Made by a program: the position numbers and the translations under genes
Shown: piece after piece, positions 38,118 to 38,761 of the stretch
Position numbering within the stretch: the stretch's first letter is position 1
Layout: each line of letters begins with the position of its first letter
NCBI RefSeq assembly: GCF_004348995.1
Contig: NZ_SMKQ01000066.1
Location: forward strand, 1 to 38,761
DNA from: Nonomuraea terrae
Lineage (GTDB): Bacteria > Actinomycetota > Actinomycetes > Streptosporangiales > Streptosporangiaceae
Length of the DNA stretch: 38,761 bases
Direction of reading: 5' to 3'
Notes under the pieces: generated by a model
What the model was told of the DNA's origin: nothing
Databases searched by the model: none
What the model saw: only the letters and a program-made list of their open reading frames with translations

Positions 38118-38125
38118 TTTCATGC

Positions 38126-38269
38126 GTGCTGCAACAACATCCGCGGCCGGCCGAGGATCGATTCAGGTTGATCGCGCTGATCAGGGAGAGAGCGGAGTCT
38201 GCGCCCGAATTTCGCGAGTTCCTGAAGACGTTCCCGGAGGCCGCCGGGCTGCTCGATGCAGAGGACTGA
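38126..38269 (+). CDS. Short ORF, possibly a gene remnant
   Basis: 47 codons from GTG at 38126 to TGA at 38267-38269. The translated segment FRLIALIRERAESAPEFREF and LKTFPEAAGLLDAED looks like a real helical, charged protein end rather than random GC-rich frame. No start with a good ribosome binding site is seen, so it may be the C-terminal piece of a lost gene. Family not recognised. Confidence 0.35.
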   Translation: MLQQHPRPAEDRFRLIALIRERAESAPEFREFLKTFPEAAGLLDAED

Positions 38270-38603
38270 CCTGGTCATGCGGCGGTGCGGCGTTCGGTCG
38301 GCGCGTTCGGTGCATGCGGTGCGGCGGGCGTGCGGCGCCCGGCCCGGTGTCCCGCCGCCGTCCGGGACCGGGCCCCAGGCCGCACGCCCGGACTGCCGGC
38401 GGGCGGAGGGCCGGGTGTACGGCGGCGCGCCGCGCCGCCGCTTGAGTACGCCGTGGAATTGGAAGAGCTTTCGGCAAATCCGCTGCACAAGGCCAAGTTC
38501 CGCAAGGCCAAGGTGAGCGACGAGATCGATCGGCGCTCGGTGGTCAGCCCCAGCAGGCGCGTGAACTGCTCGGGGGCTCACCCCGAGGTGTGGACACCGG
38601 TTG
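38270..38603. other. Interval without a confident gene
   Basis: Highly GC-rich and repetitive from 38275 to 38440 (CGG/GCG-rich). Between about 38449 and 38560 a plus-strand frame reads VELEELSANPLHKAKFRKAK and then SDEIDRRSVVSP, codon use like real coding, but without start or recognisable family. It may be a remnant interrupted by the insertion sequence that begins at about 38580-38600. Confidence 0.35.
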
Positions 38604-38761
38604 TCATGCGGCGAGCAGCACCCTATCGACGGTCTGCTGCTCGTAGTCGATCGGGCTGAGGTAGCCGATGGCGGAATGTCTCCTGCGGGTGTTGTAGCGG
38701 GTGATCCACTTGAAGACGGCCAGGCGAGCCTCACGCGCCGAGGACCAGCCCTTGGCACCCT
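38604..38761 (-). mobile_element. 3' end of an IS3-family insertion sequence (transposase C-terminus)
   Basis: The minus-strand frame entering from the window edge and ending at TGA (38606-38604) encodes the C-terminal part of the DDE transposase OrfB: ARLAVFKWITRYNTRRRHSAIGYLSPIDYEQ, the signature around and after the catalytic Glu region, with RRRHSAIGY...P typical of IS3 members. About 52 residues are visible; the rest lies beyond 38761. The sequence just outside the stop (TGTGGACACCGG, 38590-38601) is probably the terminal inverted repeat. It borders the decayed region and may have helped rearrange it. Confidence 0.85.

Overview
The window is about 38.8 kb of high-GC DNA with strongly G/C-biased third codon positions, GTG/TTG starts and many secreted or lipoprotein products. 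This fits a soil actinomycete; the gene content suggests a Streptosporangiales/Nonomuraea-like or Streptomyces-like genome (inference, no marker gene is present).

Left part (1-8.7 kb): small accessory and regulatory genes with signs of decay. These are an HNH-nuclease pseudogene made by an internal deletion, a four-helix membrane protein, an ECF41/SigJ-type sigma factor lying between two 48-bp inverted repeats, a frameshifted cupin gene, a spore-associated-protein-A-like secreted protein, an Atu4866-type lipoprotein coupled to an XRE regulator, a divergent HxlR/RidA pair, an MFS exporter with its own promoter and a possible leader peptide, a CGNR zinc-finger regulator, a SnoaL-like protein and a hypothetical protein.

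Middle-left (8.7-18.8 kb): a minus-strand membrane block. It holds two very large FtsX/MacB-like permeases whose genes overlap by 4 nt and have no ATPase beside them, then a membrane protein with an extracellular C-x4-C repeat domain. Upstream is a PAS-GAF-PP2C (SpoIIE/RsbU-type) phosphatase.

Middle-right (19-33.4 kb): two carbohydrate-uptake loci. Locus A (minus strand) is lacI, a tandem CE1-type esterase whose first domain has lost its catalytic residues, a solute-binding lipoprotein and two permeases. Locus B (plus strand) is a divergent GntR/FadR-type regulator with twin operators embedded in the promoter, a binding lipoprotein, two permeases, an enolase-superfamily enzyme and a secreted beta-helix protein. 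Both lack an ATPase gene, as expected where a shared MsiK-type ATPase energises many sugar transporters. Both have a strong hairpin between the binding protein and the first permease. Locus B looks like uptake and catabolism of an acidic-sugar-containing oligosaccharide (inference).

Right part (33.4-38.8 kb): a plant-polysaccharide region in decay. An intact GH10-CBM13 xylanase, preceded by three GAAAnTTTC palindromes, is surrounded by wrecks: a frameshifted CE1-CBM13 esterase, a GH95 gene reduced to three motifs in three frames, a signal-peptide minigene with TAG at codon 2, and a CBM13-GH43 gene cut short. A hypothetical protein, a short ORF and the 3' end of an IS3-family transposase close the window.
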